A DNA stretch of 64,000 bases from Bacteroidales bacterium UBA3297. Its GTDB lineage: Bacteria > Bacteroidota > Bacteroidia > Bacteroidales > Paludibacteraceae. Location of the stretch: NCBI GenBank assembly GCA_002362105.1, contig DETD01000016.1:71069-135068 (forward strand), read 5' to 3'. Both the position numbers and the translations under genes were made by a program. Below are positions 24,741 to 33,813 of the stretch, piece after piece (positions within the stretch are counted from its first letter, which is position 1; the number at the start of each line of letters is the position of its first letter). The notes under the pieces are model-generated. The model did no database searches, had not been told where the DNA came from, and worked only from the letters and a program-made list of their open reading frames with translations.

Positions 24741-25817
24741 ATGAGCAATACTTTTGGCAATATTTTCCGTCTGACGACTTATGGCGAGAGCCATGGGGTG
24801 GCTGTTGGTGGTATTATCGACGGTGTGCCGGCCGGGCTGGAACTCGATTTGGATTTTATCCAGAGCGAGCTCGACAGACGTCGTCCGGGGCAGAGCGCTA
24901 TCACTACTGGCCGTAACGAGGGCGACAGAGTTGAATTTTTGTCTGGCGTTTACGAGGGCAGGTGCACGGGTACACCTTTGGCTTTCGAAGTGCGTAACAC
25001 CAACCAGCATTCTAACGATTACGACGAGATGAAGTCGGTTTTCCGTCCCTCTCATGCCGACTATACCTACACTGCGAAATACGGTTTCCGGGACCATCGT
25101 GGCGGTGGCCGCTCTAGTGCCCGCGAAACGCTGTCGCGCGTGGTTGGTGGGGCTGTTGCCAAACTGGCCCTGAAACAGCTGGGTATTTCTGTCCAGGCCT
25201 ATACGTCGCAGGTCGGTAACCTGGTTGTCGGCAAAAGCTATCAGGAACTCGACCTCTCGCTGACCGAAAGCAATGCCGTGCGTTGCCCCGATGTGGAGTT
25301 GGCGGCTCAAATGGAAGAACTCATCAAACAGGTGAAACAAGACGGCGACACTATTGGTGGTGTTATCACTTGCGTGGCGAAGGGGGTGCCTGTTGGTTTG
25401 GGCGAACCAGCCTTCGGCAAGCTGCATGCTATGCTGGGTAACGCTATGTTGTCGATTAACGCCTGCAAGGGCTTTGAATACGGTATGGGCTTTGCCGGTG
25501 TCGGCTTGCGTGGGTCGCAGGTCAACGACATCTTCACCGGAAAGAATGGTAAAATTGGCACCCTGACCAACTATTCGGGTGGTATTCAGGGCGGTATCTC
25601 AAATGGAGAGGATATTTATTTCCGTTGTGCCTTCAAGCCTATTGCCACCTTGTTGCGTGAGCAGCCTACGGTCGACTTGAACGGAAACGATGCCTGCATC
25701 AAGGCGCGTGGCCGACACGACCCTTGTGTGCTGCCTAGGGCGGTGCCTATCGTCGAGGCGATGGCGGCTATGACGTTGCTCGACGCTTACCTGATGAACA
25801 AGTGTACGCATATTTGA
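24741..25817 (+). CDS. aroC: Chorismate synthase
   Basis: FMN-dependent last step of the shikimate pathway, converting EPSP to chorismate. Signatures: GESHGVAVGGIIDGVPAG at residues 14-31, the central YTAKYGFRDHRGGGRSSARET and the C-terminal GRHDPCVLPRAVPIVEAM. 358 residues, normal. ATG at 24741 is preceded by TTTTTTTG; the TTG just before it is in frame but not needed. Not in an aro operon here. Confidence 0.97.
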   Translation: MSNTFGNIFRLTTYGESHGVAVGGIIDGVPAGLELDLDFIQSELDRRRPGQSAITTGRNEGDRVEFLSGVYEGRCTGTPLAFEVRNTNQHSNDYDEMKSVFRPSHADYTYTAKYGFRDHRGGGRSSARETLSRVVGGAVAKLALKQLGISVQAYTSQVGNLVVGKSYQELDLSLTESNAVRCPDVELAAQMEELIKQVKQDGDTIGGVITCVAKGVPVGLGEPAFGKLHAMLGNAMLSINACKGFEYGMGFAGVGLRGSQVNDIFTGKNGKIGTLTNYSGGIQGGISNGEDIYFRCAFKPIATLLREQPTVDLNGNDACIKARGRHDPCVLPRAVPIVEAMAAMTLLDAYLMNKCTHI

Positions 25818-25887
25818 CTTTAAAGCGTGATTTTCGCTGTTTTTTCATACAATTATTGCTGAAGTTGCGAATAATCAGTTTTTTAAT

Positions 25888-25895
25888 TATTTTTG
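25888..25895 (+). promoter_or_regulatory. Promoter -7 box of the beta-barrel gene
   Basis: TATTTTTG about 34 bases before the ATG at 25930. Confidence 0.45.
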
Positions 25896-25929
25896 TCGGT
25901 GTGCTTTAAATAAGTAATAATTCTTATCA

Positions 25930-26796
25930 ATGAGAAAAAGATTAGTTGTATTGGGTTTCGCTTTGAGCCAGTCTGTTGCTATGTTTGCAACAATTGAAGA
26001 CGCGCAGCCGGTTAGTGATAGTACCGAGGTGCCCGCAAGTCCTATACTTGTTGTCGAGGACCCGGTCAAGAAAACCAGTGAGGTCGCGCTCGACACGACT
26101 GACTACTTCGACGAACAAAACGATATTGTTGAAATGGATGCGGCTAAACCGTTGCCTGAGTACCGGTGGACGACTATTGGCGTTTCGTTCGGCGGTGGTT
26201 TGGCTTGGTATAACAGCAAACCAGTAAACAACCGTTTCGCTCCATGCCTGCGTGGCGGTCTGAATTTCGATGTGCCTATCGGCCAGTGGTTCTCGTTGCA
26301 GCCTGAACTGCTGTTCGCTGTCCGTGGTGGCGGTTTCAAGACCGAAGTCGGTTACAATATTGAAGATAACCTCTTCTATTTCGATGTGCCGATTAACTGC
26401 AAATTCAGTAAACGTATGAATTTCTCAAAGACTTGCACCGGACGTGGTTTCGTTTCTGTGGGTCCTGTCCTCAGTTTGGGCGTGTTCGGTAAGTCTACTG
26501 CAAAGGGTTTCGACGATAAGGAACCTGTCGATAACAAGTTGTTCCAAAATAATCCGGACGAGGAGACTGAGCATGCTATCTACCGTAGTTTTGATTTCAG
26601 CTTCAACTTCCGTCTGGGTTATGACTTCGATTCCGACTGGTCTTTCGCTATCGGTTACCAGCTTGGTGTGGTTAATTTGATGAACGACGCTAATTACGAT
26701 CCGAACGAGGTAAAACAGTATAAGACGGTTTACAGCGAAAACTTCCCTACCCTGACCAACAGCTCGGCTTATATGACGCTTAGCTACCGGTGGTAG
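25930..26796 (+). CDS. Outer-membrane beta-barrel (porin-like) protein
   Basis: 288 residues. A signal peptide (about 1-20, MRKRLVVLGFALSQSVAMFA) is followed by an acidic, low-complexity linker (about 21-80) and a small beta-barrel from residue 90: alternating strands such as IGVSFGGGLAWYNS, PCLRGGLNFDVPIGQWFSL and FNFRLGYDFDSDWSFAIGYQ, ending in SYRW with a C-terminal aromatic typical of outer-membrane barrels. It resembles the PorT-like/OMP_b-brl_2 group. The cargo or role is unknown. A terminator follows. Confidence 0.8.
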   Translation: MRKRLVVLGFALSQSVAMFATIEDAQPVSDSTEVPASPILVVEDPVKKTSEVALDTTDYFDEQNDIVEMDAAKPLPEYRWTTIGVSFGGGLAWYNSKPVNNRFAPCLRGGLNFDVPIGQWFSLQPELLFAVRGGGFKTEVGYNIEDNLFYFDVPINCKFSKRMNFSKTCTGRGFVSVGPVLSLGVFGKSTAKGFDDKEPVDNKLFQNNPDEETEHAIYRSFDFSFNFRLGYDFDSDWSFAIGYQLGVVNLMNDANYDPNEVKQYKTVYSENFPTLTNSSAYMTLSYRW

Positions 26797-26818
26797 TCTG
26801 AATCTTGAAAAATAAATA

Positions 26819-26848
26819 ACGGAACCTGCGGTTGTGGGTTCCGTTTTT
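26819..26848 (+). terminator. Terminator of the beta-barrel gene
   Basis: ACGGAACC (26819-26826) and GGTTCCGT (26837-26844) followed by a T run. Confidence 0.8.
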
Positions 26849-26883
26849 GTGTATTTACGAATGGTTAAAAAACTGCATATTGT

Positions 26884-28221
26884 ATGGCAATGAATTGGAA
26901 ACAACTGCTTTCTTCAAAGCGTTTTGGCCTGGAGCACTATCACGATCCGAACAAACACGACCGTACGGAGTTCCAGCGCGACTACGACCGCCTTATTTTT
27001 TCGCCTACTTTCCGGCGTTTGCAGAACAAGACGCAGGTGTTCCCGCTACCTGGTAAGATATTTGTGCACAACAGGTTGACACACAGCCTTGAGGTGAGCT
27101 CGGTGGGGCGTTCGCTGGGCGAGATTGTAAGCCGTTACCTTGTTGAGAAGTATGGCGAATCTCAGGGACCGTTCATTGCCGAACTGGGGTCTATCGTCCC
27201 TGTCGGTTGCCTGGCGCACGATTTGGGCAATCCACCTTTCGGCCATTCTGGCGAAAAGGCTATTTCCAGCTATTTCAGCGAGGGGCCTGGCTTGCCGTTG
27301 AAGGAGAAGTGTGGACTCTCTGATGCCGAATGGCAAGACATTGTTAACTTTGAGGGGAACGCCAATGCGCTCCGCCTGCTTACGCACCAGTTTCACGGGC
27401 ACCGCCCGGGTGGATTTGTGCTGACCTATACTTCGCTGGCATCTATCGTGAAATATCCTTACGAGTCTTCCTATATTAGCAAACTCGGCAAGGCCAAGTT
27501 CGGCTTTTTCCAAAGCGAGAAAGACGGCTATAGGCGTATTGCCTCTGAACTGGGCATTACCGAACTGGAGCCCGACCGCTATGCGCGGCATCCGCTGGTG
27601 TTCCTTGTTGAGGCGGCCGACGATATCTGTTACGAGATAATGGATATGGAGGATGCGCACAAACTGAAAATCTTGTCTACCGAACAGACAGTGGAACTGA
27701 TGCTCGGCTTTTTCGACGAGGAGAAAAAACAGCGTCGACGTGAACACATGGCCAGCATTCAAGATGTGAACGAGCAGATTGCCTATCTGCGTAGTAGCGT
27801 GGTCGGTGAATTGGTCAGGGAGTGTACACGTGTGTTCTGTGAGAACGAGGAGGCTATCCTTAACGGTACTTTCCAAGACAGCCTCATAAAGCACGTCAGT
27901 GAGCGGGTGTATAACGCATACCAGAATTGTGAGCGGATATCTGTCGACAAAATCTACAGGTCGCAGGCTGTAGTCGATGTCGAAATTTCGGGTTATAATA
28001 TTATTTATAAGCTTATCGACCAACTTGTTAACGCTGTTCTGGAACCAGGAAAAGCCTACTCTAAGCAGTTGCTTTTGCGCGTTCCGCAACAATACGAAAC
28101 AAGCGCGGGACCTTATTACCAGCGCATTATGGCGGTGTTGGACTATGTGTCGAGCATGACCGACATTTATGCGCTCGAACTCTACCAGCAGATTACGGGC
28201 ATCAGTTTGCCCCATCTTTAA
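26884..28221 (+). CDS. dgt: Deoxyguanosinetriphosphate triphosphohydrolase (HD-type dGTPase)
   Basis: Hydrolyses dGTP to deoxyguanosine and triphosphate, controlling dNTP pools. 445 residues. The HD metal site is readable: RLTHSLEVSSVGRSLG (first His), GCLAHDLGNPPFGHSGE (His-Asp) and the later VEAADDICYEIMD (Asp). The N-terminal DRTEFQRDYDRLIFSPTFRRLQNKTQVF is the dGTPase signature that separates it from other HD proteins. Starts at ATG 26884; an ATG two codons later is possible. Confidence 0.93.
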   Translation: MAMNWKQLLSSKRFGLEHYHDPNKHDRTEFQRDYDRLIFSPTFRRLQNKTQVFPLPGKIFVHNRLTHSLEVSSVGRSLGEIVSRYLVEKYGESQGPFIAELGSIVPVGCLAHDLGNPPFGHSGEKAISSYFSEGPGLPLKEKCGLSDAEWQDIVNFEGNANALRLLTHQFHGHRPGGFVLTYTSLASIVKYPYESSYISKLGKAKFGFFQSEKDGYRRIASELGITELEPDRYARHPLVFLVEAADDICYEIMDMEDAHKLKILSTEQTVELMLGFFDEEKKQRRREHMASIQDVNEQIAYLRSSVVGELVRECTRVFCENEEAILNGTFQDSLIKHVSERVYNAYQNCERISVDKIYRSQAVVDVEISGYNIIYKLIDQLVNAVLEPGKAYSKQLLLRVPQQYETSAGPYYQRIMAVLDYVSSMTDIYALELYQQITGISLPHL

Positions 28222-28294
28222 CCGAAATGCCGGATATGGCCTTTAATTTCACATAAATAAGGTATACCGGGTGCCACTTTGTCGCTTTTTGATG

Positions 28295-28302
28295 TATTTT
28301 TG
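28295..28302 (+). promoter_or_regulatory. Promoter -7 box of cstA
   Basis: TATTTTTG 21 bases before the ATG at 28324. Its position inside any longer reading supports 28324 over an ATG-like extension to 28279. Confidence 0.5.
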
Positions 28303-28323
28303 TGGAAAATTTATAGACAAGAG

Positions 28324-29814
28324 ATGATAACTTTTATTACGGCATTTGTCCTCTTAGTACTGGGCTATGTCATTTACGGAGCTTTTGTTGAAAAGGTGTT
28401 TGGCGCAGATGCTACGCGCGAGACTCCTGCCTACAGTAAGCAAGATGGTGTCGATTTTGTTCCAATGCCGTCTTGGAAAGTGTTTCTAATCCAGTTTTTG
28501 AATATCGCAGGTACTGGACCTATCTTTGGCGCAATTATGGGCGTCTTGTTCGGTCCTGCGGCTTATCTTTGGATTGTTTTCGGCTGCATTTTTGGTGGTG
28601 CCACACACGACTACCTTGCCGGCATGATTAGTCTTAGCAAGGGCGGTGCCAGCCTGCCGGAAGTGGTGGGCGACGAGTTGGGCAGCACTGGTCGACAAAC
28701 GATGCGCTTTCTGTCGCTCTTGTTGATGATTATGGTGGGTGCCGTTTTCGTTACTACGCCTGCGGGCTTGTTAGACGGACTGCTGCCTTTGCAGGTGCAG
28801 GGCTTCTCGGCGTGGCCTATTATAATTTTCTGCTATTACATCTTGGCAACCCTTCTGCCTGTCGATGCGCTCATTGGCCGTATTTACCCTATTTTTGGTG
28901 TGGCGCTCATCTTTATGGCGCTTGGCGTGTTGTTTGGTGTGTTGACCCAGCCAGGCAACCTGCCTGAAATCGACGAGGCCTTCACCAGCCACCATCCGGC
29001 TAACCTGCCTATCTTCCCAATGCTGTTCATCACTATTGCCTGCGGTGCTGTTAGTGGTTTCCACGCCACCCAGAGCCCGATGATGGCGCGTTGCCTGAAG
29101 AACGAGAAACTGGGACGACCTGTGTTCTACGGGGCTATGATTACGGAAGGCCTGGTTGCCCTTATTTGGGCGGCTGCGGCTATGAAGTTTGCCGACATGC
29201 TCAATACCGAGGGCGCAACTCCTTACGAAAAACTGGCCGCCTTCCTGAAGGCGAACAATGGTAATGTGGCCGCTGTGGTCAATGCTATCTGTAACGACTG
29301 GCTGGGCACTATCGGCGCTCTGCTGGCTGTGTTGGGTGTTGTGGCGGCTCCTATCACATCGGGCGACACTGCTTTCCGTGCGGCCCGCCTTATCGCCTCC
29401 GACTTCCTGAAGTTCCCTCAACTTACCATTAAGAACCGCCTCCTGATTGCTATTCCGCTCTTTGTGGCTTCTGCGGTAATCATGAACTTGAATTTCGATG
29501 TCCTCTGGCGCTATTTCGCTTGGTTGAACCAGAGCCTTTCCATCTTTACGTTCTGGGCAATTACAGTTTGGCTCTACAAGAACGGGAAGCCTTACTACAT
29601 TACGCTTGTCCCTGCCCTTTGGATGACGCTGGTTTGCTCTACTTATATCATGATTTCTCCAAAAGAGGGCGTCGCTGTCCTGATGCAGGGAGTGGAGTGG
29701 TGGCCTACCGCTTCGTATGCGTTCGGTTTGACCGTTACTTTAATCTGCCTCTACACTTTTGTTAGCTATATGCGTACCGTAGCTTCTAATAAAGGTTTTA
29801 AATCTTTAGACTAA
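28324..29814 (+). CDS. cstA: Carbon starvation protein A (CstA) family transporter
   Basis: Polytopic inner-membrane transporter of 496 residues, shorter than E. coli CstA and like the short Bacteroidota form. CstA blocks: QFLNIAGTGPIFGAIMGVLFGP near residues 55-75, GATHDYLAGMISLSKGG, VSGFHATQSPMMARCL and SGDTAFRAARLI. About 13 hydrophobic segments. Relatives import pyruvate or peptides; the substrate here is unproved. ATG at 28324 is set by the promoter box. A terminator follows at 29844. Confidence 0.9.
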   Translation: MITFITAFVLLVLGYVIYGAFVEKVFGADATRETPAYSKQDGVDFVPMPSWKVFLIQFLNIAGTGPIFGAIMGVLFGPAAYLWIVFGCIFGGATHDYLAGMISLSKGGASLPEVVGDELGSTGRQTMRFLSLLLMIMVGAVFVTTPAGLLDGLLPLQVQGFSAWPIIIFCYYILATLLPVDALIGRIYPIFGVALIFMALGVLFGVLTQPGNLPEIDEAFTSHHPANLPIFPMLFITIACGAVSGFHATQSPMMARCLKNEKLGRPVFYGAMITEGLVALIWAAAAMKFADMLNTEGATPYEKLAAFLKANNGNVAAVVNAICNDWLGTIGALLAVLGVVAAPITSGDTAFRAARLIASDFLKFPQLTIKNRLLIAIPLFVASAVIMNLNFDVLWRYFAWLNQSLSIFTFWAITVWLYKNGKPYYITLVPALWMTLVCSTYIMISPKEGVAVLMQGVEWWPTASYAFGLTVTLICLYTFVSYMRTVASNKGFKSLD

Positions 29815-29843
29815 GATGTAAGAAAACAGCTGTTTTCCCGTTT

Positions 29844-29880
29844 AAGCCATAGAAAGCATTTTGTTTTCTATGGCTTTTTT
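29844..29880 (+). terminator. Terminator of cstA
   Basis: AAGCCATAGAAA (29844-29855) and TTTCTATGGCTT (29865-29876) form a 12-bp stem followed by T residues. Confidence 0.85.
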
Positions 29881-29945
29881 CTTGTTTATATATCAATTAG
29901 TTGTGAAAACACATTCTTTGTGACGCTTTTGTGGAAGAATTGTGT

Positions 29946-29953
29946 TATTTTTG
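29946..29953 (+). promoter_or_regulatory. Promoter -7 box of the DUF6242 lipoprotein gene
   Basis: TATTTTTG 17 bases before the ATG at 29971; TTTG motifs lie upstream at 29917 and 29928 but neither has ideal spacing. Confidence 0.5.
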
Positions 29954-29970
29954 CATAAATTATCTAATAT

Positions 29971-31242
29971 ATGAAGTTTAAATACCTTTTGGTGCCTGCT
30001 TTGTTCGGATTGGCTTTGGGAAGCTGTCATAAAGATGACGACAGCAGCGAGTATTCCGACACCGATCCGCGTATCCGTTCCGTCTATATCGAGGGCGTGA
30101 ATGTCCCTTTCATAGTTAACGACTGCGAACACGTTATTTATAACTACGATTCGCTGACTTATGGAACCGATGTGTCGCACATGATGATCTTCTTCTCTGA
30201 TTATGATGTGAAAGACAATGGGCTGACTTATTTTGTTGATGAAGGTGACGGCTGGAAGTACTATACGAACAGAAATGCCGACTCTGTTTATCTCGATCTC
30301 AGTAATCTTAAGGTCGCTACCATCTCGCTCGACCAAAAGAATACGACACATTACCGCTTCGATATCCGTGTACATAAGTACGATATTAACTCTTTCGACT
30401 GGGCTAAGCTTTCTACCCTTTCTTTCAAGGGTGAGGTCGATTCATACAAGGTGGTCGAAATCAGTGGTAAATACTATTATTTCTACACGAATAAGAGTGG
30501 CGACAGTTATGCGCTGTCATCTGCCGATGGTAAGAAGTGGGCTTCGAAAAAGTTGGCGAAAAACAGTTATGACTGGGCTTCGCTGACTGTCTTTAATGAC
30601 AAGGCTGTGGCTTTTGTTGACGGTAAAATCGCTACAATTGATGTTGCCAACGCCTATGCGGTCTCGTTGAACGACAACGAGGCAGGCTTGAAGGCTTTGC
30701 TCTTCTCGCTGGGCGATAAGTGTTGGGCGCTTGGTGCCGACGGTCTCTATGCGGCCGAAAACGGTACTGACTTCCAGAAATCGATCGATATGCCTGCCGG
30801 ATTCCCTACCGACGATATAACGACGCTGGTTACTCTTACCGGTGCCCGTACGCGTATTGGCTATATCTATGGCTCTGCCGATGGCGAGGCTTCTATCTGG
30901 GCTCTCGACAAGGGTGGAAATCTGATTAAGACGGCCTCTTCTTCGATTACCGGTCTGCCTGTCCTCTCGAAGACGGCTATGGTGCACGTCGATAACGAGA
31001 TTGGCCTGGTGGGTGGCGTCAATACCAGCAACAAGTACGTCAATACCTTCTATTCGTCTAGCGATGCCGGTATCACTTGGAGTGAAAACTGGCATAAGGA
31101 ACTGCCTAGCAGTATTGGCCGCACGGCTAATCTGGGCGCGTTTGTCACCGAAGAGGGTAAACTGCTCTTTGTGTCGGGCGAAACTGCCAAGGGCATCTCC
31201 TCTGCTGTTTGGACGGGTACTCTGAAGGGCTCGTCTAAATAA
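29971..31242 (+). CDS. DUF6242-like lipoprotein, probable beta-propeller
   Basis: Lipoprotein of 423 residues: signal peptide with lipobox LALGSC (Cys19) and an acidic stretch (HKDDDSS) directly after the lipidated Cys. Residues 30-140 form an N-terminal beta domain (DTDPRIRSVYIEGVN, typical of DUF6242 proteins), and 150-420 form a propeller with blade-like units (YYFYTNKSGDSYALSSADGK, SSDAGITWSENW). Function unknown; likely at the outer membrane. Single gene between two terminators. Confidence 0.75.
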   Translation: MKFKYLLVPALFGLALGSCHKDDDSSEYSDTDPRIRSVYIEGVNVPFIVNDCEHVIYNYDSLTYGTDVSHMMIFFSDYDVKDNGLTYFVDEGDGWKYYTNRNADSVYLDLSNLKVATISLDQKNTTHYRFDIRVHKYDINSFDWAKLSTLSFKGEVDSYKVVEISGKYYYFYTNKSGDSYALSSADGKKWASKKLAKNSYDWASLTVFNDKAVAFVDGKIATIDVANAYAVSLNDNEAGLKALLFSLGDKCWALGADGLYAAENGTDFQKSIDMPAGFPTDDITTLVTLTGARTRIGYIYGSADGEASIWALDKGGNLIKTASSSITGLPVLSKTAMVHVDNEIGLVGGVNTSNKYVNTFYSSSDAGITWSENWHKELPSSIGRTANLGAFVTEEGKLLFVSGETAKGISSAVWTGTLKGSSK

Positions 31243-31267
31243 TCGGAAGGAAATACTGAAAAAATAG

Positions 31268-31306
31268 AAAGCGGCAACTGGTTTAACCGGTTGCCGCTTT
31301 TGTTTG
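31268..31306. terminator. Terminator between convergent genes
   Basis: AAAGCGGCAAC (31268-31278) and GTTGCCGCTTT (31290-31300) form an 11-bp stem, then TTG TTTG. Serves the DUF6242 gene and possibly, in reverse, the small secreted-protein gene. Confidence 0.8.
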
Positions 31307-31350
31307 TAGAACAAGTCTACTTCAAACGTCAGTTTAGGTACTTTAAAAAC

Positions 31351-31641
31351 TTACAAAGTGAATTCGAAGGTCTCGTTATCGTTAACCTGAGCTATGTATG
31401 AGCCGTGTTGCCAGTCGCTGAAATCGAGTGCCTGTACGTTTTCGTTGTAGAAAATAACGTGGCCTTTTTTGTCAGAGATGACTAGCTTTGAACTTTTACA
31501 TAAACTCAAAAGGTTGTCCTTAATTGAGAAATTTTCGACTGGTGTAACTACATCAGAGGTGCTAACTTCGCTCACTTCGTTGTTGGCTGTGCTTGTTAAG
31601 AATATTAGCATAGAGCCAACAATCAAACTTAGCTTCTTCAT
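31351..31641 (-). CDS. Small secreted protein with T9SS-CTD-like beta fold (DUF3244-like)
   Basis: 96 residues. A signal peptide (about 1-19, MKKLSLIVGSMLIFLTSTA) is followed by a 30-residue polar linker and a compact beta region (KLVISDKKGHVIFYNENVQA then LDFSDWQHGSYIAQV). This resembles the small Bacteroidota DUF3244 family and also the last strands of type IX sorting domains (I.D..G..V ... G.Y...V). A minus-strand TAATTTTG box at 31688-31695 supports expression. No function known; the DUF3244 label is from memory. Confidence 0.6.
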   Translation of the reverse strand: MKKLSLIVGSMLIFLTSTANNEVSEVSTSDVVTPVENFSIKDNLLSLCKSSKLVISDKKGHVIFYNENVQALDFSDWQHGSYIAQVNDNETFEFTL

Positions 31642-31687
31642 GACTACAATAATAAAATGATTTGTGTGTTCTTTTTTTATAACATTA

Positions 31688-31695
31688 CAAAATTA
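31688..31695 (-). promoter_or_regulatory. Promoter -7 box of the small secreted-protein gene
   Basis: Minus-strand TAATTTTG about 47 bases before the ATG at 31641. Confidence 0.5.
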
Positions 31696-31805
31696 ACAAT
31701 TCATTTTTTATTTTATATGGATTTTTTATACAAAAAATGAAATAAAAATACTAATTATCCAGGTTGTAACTTGCTGATAGAGTTTTTATTGATTTAGGTC
31801 AAGAA

Positions 31806-31837
31806 AAAAGGTATGCATACAATTATGCATACCTTTT
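31806..31837 (-). terminator. Terminator of the lpxK-PNP operon
   Basis: AAAAGGTATGCATA (31806-31819) and TATGCATACCTTTT (31824-31837), a perfect 14-bp stem with a 4-base loop and A/T runs on both sides. It follows the PNP stop by about 30 bases. Confidence 0.85.
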
Positions 31838-31864
31838 GTATATTTATTTTATCTAGTTCCCTTT

Positions 31865-32677
31865 TTAGAGTGCCTTTGCCAATTCGCGGAAGAGGGTAGA
31901 AAGGTTTTTCTGTGCCTTTAGCGAATTGCGCTGCACGTCTTCGTGGTTGTTTTCTACTACTCCTGCTTCTGCCAATACGTTCGATACGACCGATACGCCG
32001 AAGCATTTAATGCCGCACCAGTGGGCTACTATTATTTCGGGAACCGTACTCATACCACAGGTGTCTCCGCCAATTAGTCGGAAGTATTTGTATTCTGCCA
32101 CGGTCTCGAATGTAGGACCCTGTGTGCCTACATACACACCTTTCCGGTAAGGAATGTCTAGCTGCTTTGCTATTTCTTCTGCCTTCGCTACCAGGTCTTT
32201 GTTATAGGCGTTGCACATGTCTGGGAAACGTACGCCAAGCTCGTCGCAGTTCGGTCCGTGCAGTGGGTGTTCTGGAAAGAGGTTGATATGGTCGGTAATG
32301 ATCATGATGTCGCCCGCATTGAAGTTCGGGTTCAGACCTCCTGCTGCATTTGACACGAACAGGTATTTTATGCCGAACATCTTCATCACCTTTTCTGGGA
32401 AGGTGATGTCTTCCATGCTGTAGCCTTCGTAGTAGTGGAGGCGGCCCTGCATGGCCATCACGTTTTTGCCTGCCAGTGTTCCGAACACTAGTTGACCTTT
32501 GTGTCCAGCTACGGTGCTGGTCTTGAAGTTTGGTATCTCGTTATATGGAATGACGTCTTTTACCTCAATTTCCTCTGCCAGCTTGCCGAGTCCGGTGCCC
32601 AGTATAATGGCGATTTCAGGACGCTCTTTGGTCCTATTCTTCAGAAATTCGCAGGTACTGTTTATTTTTGTTAACAT
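31865..32677 (-). CDS. Purine-nucleoside phosphorylase (trimeric type)
   Basis: Cleaves inosine and guanosine with phosphate for purine salvage. The PNP/MTAP class signature is spread over IILGTGLGKLAEEIE, STVAGHKGQLVFGTLAGK, MQGRLHYYEGYSMEDITFP, VSNAAGGLNPNFNAGDIM and GPTFETVAEYKYFRLIGGD; DTCGMSTVPE and VVSNVLAE complete the site. 270 residues, normal for the low-mass trimeric family. Its start overlaps the 3' end of lpxK by 44 bases, so the two are translationally linked. Confidence 0.93.
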   Translation of the reverse strand: MLTKINSTCEFLKNRTKERPEIAIILGTGLGKLAEEIEVKDVIPYNEIPNFKTSTVAGHKGQLVFGTLAGKNVMAMQGRLHYYEGYSMEDITFPEKVMKMFGIKYLFVSNAAGGLNPNFNAGDIMIITDHINLFPEHPLHGPNCDELGVRFPDMCNAYNKDLVAKAEEIAKQLDIPYRKGVYVGTQGPTFETVAEYKYFRLIGGDTCGMSTVPEIIVAHWCGIKCFGVSVVSNVLAEAGVVENNHEDVQRNSLKAQKNLSTLFRELAKAL

Positions 32678-33740
32678 ACTCTCTGATTTGTTTTATGAAT
32701 AAATCGTCGTTATTTACCAATTTAATCTCTAACGGAATATAGTAAATCTTCTGTTTCAACACTTCTGGCAGATTTTCGTCGCACTTCATGCGCATGGCGT
32801 CCTTTTCGGTGGTCAGCACTATGGTGTCTTTGGTCTCTAGTGTCGCCAGTTCGTCTATCATCTTCTGGTAGTTCCGTTTCTTGAAGTTGTGGTGGTCGGC
32901 GTAGCGCAGTGGCTTGGTTTCCTTGCAAAGGCTGCCGGCGTATTCTTCAAATAACTCTGGTTTGGCAATTCCGCTTACGCAGAGGGCACCATAAGTTGCC
33001 AGATCTTCGTTTGTCAGCGCTTTCGCCTGCCCGGCAAACAGCGGGGTTACCTGCTGGTAGTCGATGGTGGTGAAGTAGAGCGTTTGGTAAGGGTAGAGGT
33101 TCAACTCTTTCCCAATTATGCGGAGGTCGATGGGCTTCACGTCGGCCGGACACTTGGTTACGACTACGATGTTCGCCCTGTCTTTCGCGCTTAGTGGTTC
33201 TCTCAAACGGCCTATCGGGAAGATGTGGTCGTCGGTAATCAGGTTATTATAGTCGACCAGCAGAATGGTGATGTCGGGTTTGACATAACGGTGCTGGAAG
33301 GCATCGTCGAGCACAAATACGTCGGGACGCGGATAAATGTCTTGCAGCATCCGCTCTATTCCACGGGTACGCTTGGCATCGACTCCGACCGAAACATCCG
33401 GAAATTTCTGCTTCATCTGGTAGGGCTCGTCGCCTATCTCGCTCACTGTGCTTTCTGTGGTGGCTAACCGGTATCCTCGTGTCTTGCGCTTGTAGCCCCT
33501 GCTCAGTATGGCAACATTGTTGTCTTCTTTCAACATACGGACAATATGCTCGGTGAATGGGGTCTTTCCCGTTCCTCCCATACTGATGTTTCCGATAGAG
33601 ATGACGGTCAGGTGCTCGAACTTTTGTTGGCTCAGTACGCCTATCTCAAACAACCAGTTGCGGATAGATGTCCCCAACCAGTAGAGCATTGCGAATGGCG
33701 CAAGCAACAGTTTTATGGGTAGCGGTTTGTCGTTTGTCAT
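32634..33740 (-). CDS. lpxK: Tetraacyldisaccharide 4'-kinase
   Basis: Phosphorylates the lipid A precursor disaccharide-1-phosphate at the 4' position, at the inner membrane. The P-loop GNISMGGTGKTPFTEHI near residues 51-67 is the LpxK form; LSRGYKRKTRGYRL, VFVLDDAFQHRYVKPDI and the N-terminal anchor LLLAPFAMLYWLGTSIRNWLF agree. 368 residues. It overlaps the PNP gene by 44 bases. The upstream gene (receiver protein) ends about 73 bases before it on the same strand. Confidence 0.95.
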   Translation of the reverse strand: MTNDKPLPIKLLLAPFAMLYWLGTSIRNWLFEIGVLSQQKFEHLTVISIGNISMGGTGKTPFTEHIVRMLKEDNNVAILSRGYKRKTRGYRLATTESTVSEIGDEPYQMKQKFPDVSVGVDAKRTRGIERMLQDIYPRPDVFVLDDAFQHRYVKPDITILLVDYNNLITDDHIFPIGRLREPLSAKDRANIVVVTKCPADVKPIDLRIIGKELNLYPYQTLYFTTIDYQQVTPLFAGQAKALTNEDLATYGALCVSGIAKPELFEEYAGSLCKETKPLRYADHHNFKKRNYQKMIDELATLETKDTIVLTTEKDAMRMKCDENLPEVLKQKIYYIPLEIKLVNNDDLFIKQIREYVNKNKQYLRISEE

Positions 33741-33813
33741 ATTGCACTAGTCGTTTTTTCTTTTAAAAATAGGTCTTATTTGGTTGTTCTGCAAGAATTT
33801 TCCCTCTTTATCG

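Noticed and set aside
27046..28215. 389-residue open frame on the minus strand
   Set aside because: Complete antisense of dgt, with no motif and no start signals.
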